NCBI RefSeq assembly: GCF_024721175.1
Contig: NZ_CP099399.1
Coordinates: 2,604,001-2,668,000, forward strand
DNA: 64,000 bases
DNA from: Rhizobium sp. Pop5
Lineage (GTDB): Bacteria; Pseudomonadota; Alphaproteobacteria; Rhizobiales; Rhizobiaceae
Direction: 5' to 3'
Part shown: positions 58,632-64,000 of the stretch, piece after piece
Position numbering within the stretch: position 1 is the stretch's first letter
Layout: every line of letters starts with the position of its first letter
The notes under the pieces: generated by a model
Told to the model about the DNA's origin: nothing
Database searches by the model: none
What the model saw: the letters and a program-made list of their open reading frames with translations, nothing else
Made by a program: the position numbers and the translations under genes

Positions 58632-59732
58632 TCAGTATTTCAGAAAGCCTCGGCCTTTCCATTGGTCTTTTGGAATCTTGTCTCCAACATCAAAAGCAAA
58701 AGAGACAACCTTTAAAGCGTCCTCGTCCACCTCACAACGAAAGTGTACATCATACCAGTCTTCAACTGTGCGGAAGGCGGCTCGGAGATCAAGAACGGTG
58801 CCATATGGCAAACTCTGACTAGGTACAATAATTGGCTGAAAGCTCGGCGAAGCGTGGATCAGTTGTTGTTGGAGTTCGCTTCTGCAAAGCTGGGCAACAC
58901 GTTTACCGCGCGGCACGCCATCCATCGCGATTCTCGCCACGGGATCGTCATCGGCGACCTGCGAAAACAAGGTCTTTGCTTTGACGAGATTGTCCTTTTT
59001 TGCGTCCGTCTTGGGCGGCTCAGGAGGGTTCTGTTCGTGTGGCTTGAGCGCCTCGATATCGGTCTTGACTCCACCCGTCGCCTCCGCAAGAGGCGCATTG
59101 CGCTCAGGAGAGACGTCGGTCGCCGCAACCTCGGGAAGCTGTATATCATCGGGAACCGGCCTTGCAGGAGTCCTCTCGGTCTGTGGCTTTTCTGCGGAGG
59201 CCTCTTCGGGCTCCCGTTCCGGCTTTGCGTCATGCTGAGGCGCTGTCGTCGCAGGCTTTGCCTCGCCCCCAGAGGAGTTTCCCATCATCGATCTTTTCGG
59301 TCCGCTGTCCCGATCGCCGAACTCGAAGACAGGTTTCAAACCCGGCATTGGAGCTGCCGGCTTGGCTTGCTCCAATGGCTTATTTTCAGCCCGCGGTGGG
59401 GGCGGCGGAGGTGGCGGAGGTTGCTTCTTCGCCTGTTCTGGCGGTTTCGGCTCCGGTGGTTTTTCCTTGGGCTTGGGCTCCGGCTTCTTTTCCTCCGGCG
59501 GTGGAACGAGTTCCACCTTGACGCTCTCGTCTTCGGGGGGCTTCGGCTGGATCTTCGGCAGTCCGAAAATGAGAAGAGCAACGATCGGAATGTGCGCAAC
59601 AACGGACGCGACGACACCCCAGCGGATTTCAGGCCGCTGCTTTCTCGTTTCGTGCTGCGTTTCCGCCGGTTCCACGTCTTCTTCTGTCACAGCAGCGATG
59701 TGGCCTTTAAAACCGGCAGCATCAAGCCACAA
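58632..59732 (-). CDS. DUF930 protein with TonB-like architecture, copy 1
   Basis: Up to 366 residues. A short charged N-terminus, one membrane anchor (VVASVVAHIPIVALLIFGLP, about residues 40-60), a long proline/lysine/glutamate-rich periplasmic stretch (PEPKPKEKPPEPKPPEQ, then nine prolines in a row), a low-complexity acidic middle, and a C-terminal DUF930 domain (about 245-366) with two cysteines (QLCRSEL and FRCEVDED). The layout copies TonB/TolA, but the end domain is different. In-frame GTG codons at 59690 and elsewhere make the start uncertain. Function unknown. Confidence 0.82.
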   Translation of the reverse strand: MWLDAAGFKGHIAAVTEEDVEPAETQHETRKQRPEIRWGVVASVVAHIPIVALLIFGLPKIQPKPPEDESVKVELVPPPEEKKPEPKPKEKPPEPKPPEQAKKQPPPPPPPPPRAENKPLEQAKPAAPMPGLKPVFEFGDRDSGPKRSMMGNSSGGEAKPATTAPQHDAKPEREPEEASAEKPQTERTPARPVPDDIQLPEVAATDVSPERNAPLAEATGGVKTDIEALKPHEQNPPEPPKTDAKKDNLVKAKTLFSQVADDDPVARIAMDGVPRGKRVAQLCRSELQQQLIHASPSFQPIIVPSQSLPYGTVLDLRAAFRTVEDWYDVHFRCEVDEDALKVVSFAFDVGDKIPKDQWKGRGFLKY

Positions 59733-59762
59733 ATAGAAAAAACCTCGTGATTGCGGTTTAGC

Positions 59763-60500
59763 TCATTGATCGGCAGGCCCGTCGTCCGCCACCAGATTGT
59801 GTTCATGCCATTCATTTTCCGGAATGGCGCTGCCGACGAGAAAGGCGAAGGACGCGACCTTGCCGGAGCCGGCATCGAGTTCGCATTTGAACTGGATGTT
59901 GTACCATTTGCGCTTGCTGCGAAAAGCGCCGCCCTTCACTTCCACGCTGCCGCCGCTCACCTTCTCCGCCGCCATCGCATAGGGGGCGAGCAAGTCGGGC
60001 GCCATGGCCGGGCGGGCGCGGCGCACCTGCTCCAGCGCCTCGAGATCGCAGAGCTGCAGATTGCGCTCACCGCCGGAGAGCTGCCGCAGCGTCTCGCGGG
60101 CGCGCCGGCTGCGTGGATCGGCAAGCACCTGGTCGGAAAAGAGCCGGCTTGCCGCGACGAATTCCCCCGGCTTCGGCGCCGGTGGAGCGATCGGCACGGG
60201 AGGCAGCATTGCCGCAACAGCCGGATCACGCGCGACCGGCGGCAGCGGCTCGCCTTTGGGCTCGTCCACCTCAGCATTCATCTTTTCCGGCGAAGGCGAC
60301 CTAGCAGGCCCAGGCGCCTTCGGCGCTTCCGCCGATTGCGGGACAATCTCCACCGAGAGACCGTCATCAAAAGATGGCAGAGGCGGCTCGGCTCTCGGCA
60401 GCAGGAAGAGAAGAAGAAGGATTGCAATGACATGCAGCGCAAATGACGCAGCTGCGCTTCGCCGTCCCCCGTCATCCCAATTGTCCGCCGCGAGTTCCAT
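59763..60500 (-). CDS. DUF930 protein with TonB-like architecture, copy 2
   Basis: A 245-residue protein: N-terminal anchor (AASFALHVIAILLLLFLLPR, residues about 17-36), a shorter Pro/Ala-rich stretch (PPVARDPAVAAMLPPVPIAP) and the C-terminal DUF930 domain with the same cysteine pair (QLCDLEALEQ, QFKCELDAG) and the ending FAFLVGSAIPENEWHEHN. Tandem paralogue of the next gene, 30 bases apart, so one transcript. The linker differs much more than the end domain. Confidence 0.85.
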   Translation of the reverse strand: MELAADNWDDGGRRSAAASFALHVIAILLLLFLLPRAEPPLPSFDDGLSVEIVPQSAEAPKAPGPARSPSPEKMNAEVDEPKGEPLPPVARDPAVAAMLPPVPIAPPAPKPGEFVAASRLFSDQVLADPRSRRARETLRQLSGGERNLQLCDLEALEQVRRARPAMAPDLLAPYAMAAEKVSGGSVEVKGGAFRSKRKWYNIQFKCELDAGSGKVASFAFLVGSAIPENEWHEHNLVADDGPADQ

Positions 60501-60682
60501 CGCTCAGGTGGCGGCGGTCGAGCGATCGATGAAGATCGTCAAACTGAGGAGCGCTTTCATCATGACCTTGCCGAATTCGGGCCGGGAGGCCTGCCGCGGG
60601 AAATTGAAGCACGCGGCGACACTGCCAGCGCAGCCGAGGCTCCGCAACCTCCAAGATCAAGATATTCCGGCTCTCGTCAGGA

Positions 60683-60976
60683 TCAGCCGAGCGAGCCGAT
60701 GAGATCCCGGTATGCGGCTTCCGGGAAAGCCTTGAGCGTCTGGGTTCGGACATTGCCGCCCATCGCCAGCGACAGGGTGAAATGCGCCATCACGGCGTCA
60801 TCGGGCGCCTCGCAGACGGCGACCATGTCGTGCCCGCCCATCGTCAGATAGAATTGATTAAAGGAGCCGCCGACGCCGGCCAGCAATTTTTTGGCCGCGT
60901 CCAGCCGTTTTGCCGAGTCGCGAACGTTGCGAATGCCTTGATCCGTCCAATTGATCAAAAGGATGTAAGTGGTCAT
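60683..60976 (-). CDS. GYD domain protein
   Basis: A 97-residue GYD-domain protein: MTTYILLINWTDQGIRNVRD, then FNQFYLTMGGHDMVAVCEAP and HFTLSLAMGGNVRTQTLKAF. Small alpha/beta-barrel fold of unknown function. ATG 60976 is preceded by GGGAGGTG; an upstream frame part is unlikely. Confidence 0.92.
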   Translation of the reverse strand: MTTYILLINWTDQGIRNVRDSAKRLDAAKKLLAGVGGSFNQFYLTMGGHDMVAVCEAPDDAVMAHFTLSLAMGGNVRTQTLKAFPEAAYRDLIGSLG

Positions 60977-61243
60977 GTCGCACCTCCCCGAGCATGATGC
61001 CGAAAAGTGTAAGCGGCTTTCGGACGAGATCATGCCCAATTTTTCGAGGTAGATCCGGATTCAGATTTTAGGCCGATCCGGCCTAAAGCCATCCGGATCT
61101 AGCGGAGGATTAGCCCAGTCAGGGACGCGCCGATTCTCGCTCGCATTGCGATCGATCCCTTCCCCCGTGGCCGGATTATAGCCCGGTCACCATGGAGGGA
61201 CAAGAAAGCCACCGCGATCATTGGTACTAATCACAAAAGCAAA

Positions 61244-61264
61244 AGCCGGGCACGAGGCCCGGCT
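61244..61264 (-). terminator. Intrinsic terminator after rpoD
   Basis: AGCCGGGC (61244-61251) pairs with GCCCGGCT (61257-61264); minus-strand continuation TTTTGCTTTT. It lies 29 bases past the rpoD stop. Confidence 0.88.
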
Positions 61265-61292
61265 TTCCGATAAGAATGACGTCGTCGAAGCC

Positions 61293-63350
<2,058 letters not shown>

Positions 63351-63816
63351 TTATATCGTCGCCTTCCTGACGCTATCCAATCTCGCTACGGTGAATGGGC
63401 CGTCTCAGGGCCTGGCGCATCGCCCGCGCCGCCCCAGAATCACCTTTGCCCACCTAACGGGATGACATTTAAAGCCTGATTAACCACGATAGCCGGCACC
63501 GGACAGCAAAGCTTTCTTGCTTCAGGATTTCCGGCCATGGTTGCGCGATCCGCCTTGACCCAGTTCACCATCTCAACAAGTCGAACGGTGATTCCCACAT
63601 TTTTTGTTCTCGTCAAGCTTTTCCAGAAAAAAAGCTCACGAAATATCGGAAAAAGCCTTATCCACAGGCTTTGAACCGCGGCTGCGATTGCGAACCTTAT
63701 TTAAGAAGCGGCGAACAAAAGACAAGGGCAGCCAGGATTTTGGCCGCCGTCACAGTTGTTTCGGCCGTTTTTCAGTTGTGCCGGCGGTATATTCGCCTCT
63801 TTCACGCAAATATTAT
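63351..63816. promoter_or_regulatory. 466-base region upstream of rpoD
   Basis: No gene seen. It is AT-richer than the surroundings, holds several A-tracts and an exact TTATCCACA nonamer (63658-63666), the DnaA-box consensus. The rpoD promoter must lie here. A single nonamer can occur by chance. Confidence 0.4.
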
Positions 63817-64000
63817 CTAAAGCGCCGCCCCATCATAGGGCTTCACCGTCAGCGAGCCGAGATCGATCGCGGGAATGCAGCGCAGATTGATCGCAGCCAT
63901 CGCCGCACCGTTCGGGGCAACACCCTCGCCGAACGGCATGATGCCGCAATTGGCGCAGAAATGATGCCGGATGACATGCCTGTTGAAAGTATAGGTCGAG
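63817..64000 (-). CDS. GFA family (glutathione-dependent formaldehyde-activating-like) protein, C-terminal fragment
   Basis: The last 60 codons of a gene cut by the right edge. The frame has RHHFCANCGIMPFGEGVAPN with the second zinc cysteine pair CxxC and the GxxPF turn of GFA/CENP-V-like proteins, then NLRCIPAIDL and ends PYDGAAL. Members bind zinc and small thiols; most are not proven formaldehyde enzymes. Faces away from rpoD's upstream region, on the same strand. Confidence 0.85.
   Translation of the reverse strand, partial: STYTFNRHVIRHHFCANCGIMPFGEGVAPNGAAMAAINLRCIPAIDLGSLTVKPYDGAAL

Overview
The window reads as chromosomal DNA of a Rhizobium species of the leguminosarum/etli type. It carries core genes (rpoD, metH), a quorum-sensing trio that I recognise as cinR-cinI-cinS, an acdR-acdS pair for ACC deaminase, many high-affinity ABC importers and a run of small rhizobial DUF proteins. 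Base composition is high in GC, so most long antisense reading frames are shadows. Species placement is inference from protein resemblance; no database search was possible.

Layout. 1-1.1 kb: tail of an L,D-transpeptidase facing an orphan ParA/VirC1-like ATPase. 1.2-13.2 kb: two divergent units around an RpiR regulator. The leftward one encodes an N-formylglutamate amidohydrolase-like enzyme, an APC permease, a glutamine-synthetase-like amine ligase, an aldehyde dehydrogenase and an iron alcohol dehydrogenase; the rightward one is a complete ABC importer. Together they look like uptake and gamma-glutamyl degradation of an amine or amino alcohol. 13.3-15.1 kb: a NIPSNAP gene, then a complete IS150-type IS3-family element sitting in the loop of an intrinsic terminator. 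15.1-22.7 kb: a sugar ABC importer with a Gfo/Idh/MocA oxidoreductase, divergent from a BadF-type kinase and a HutC-type regulator; an amino sugar is a reasonable guess for the substrate. 22.7-23.3 kb: a VapC-type toxin and its antitoxin.

23.5-28.8 kb: metH, preceded by a perfect 20-bp palindrome, and a divergent AGE-family sugar epimerase. 28.8-30.2 kb: tandem DUF2799 lipoproteins. 30.3-37.6 kb: a PotABCD-type importer with a hydantoin/Asp-Glu racemase, a flavin reductase and a UPF0303 protein, divergent from an FCD-GntR regulator. 37.6-40.4 kb: small stress-type genes. 40.4-42.4 kb: the cin locus with two matching CCCC-N8-GGGG dyads. 43.0 kb: a tRNA with CAU anticodon that resembles the Ile2 (lysidine) type. 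43.1-46.2 kb: a gene-poor accessory stretch with small genes and a frameshifted lipoprotein.

46.6-60.9 kb: a chain of short transcription units: SIMPL protein, paired secreted proteins, YjbQ, alpha carbonic anhydrase, DUF1428, YidB, DUF922, acdR/acdS, DUF6894, DUF427, B3/B4, EamA exporter, AraC regulator, an APH-like kinase and tandem TonB-shaped DUF930 proteins. 61.3-63.4 kb: rpoD; the window ends in a GFA-family gene. Two perfect GGAAC-N16-CGTT promoters (before DUF4174 and DUF982 genes) and two near matches point to a dispersed EcfG general-stress regulon. Several long inverted-repeat elements lie between genes at 3.8, 19.1, 34.1 and 46.4 kb.
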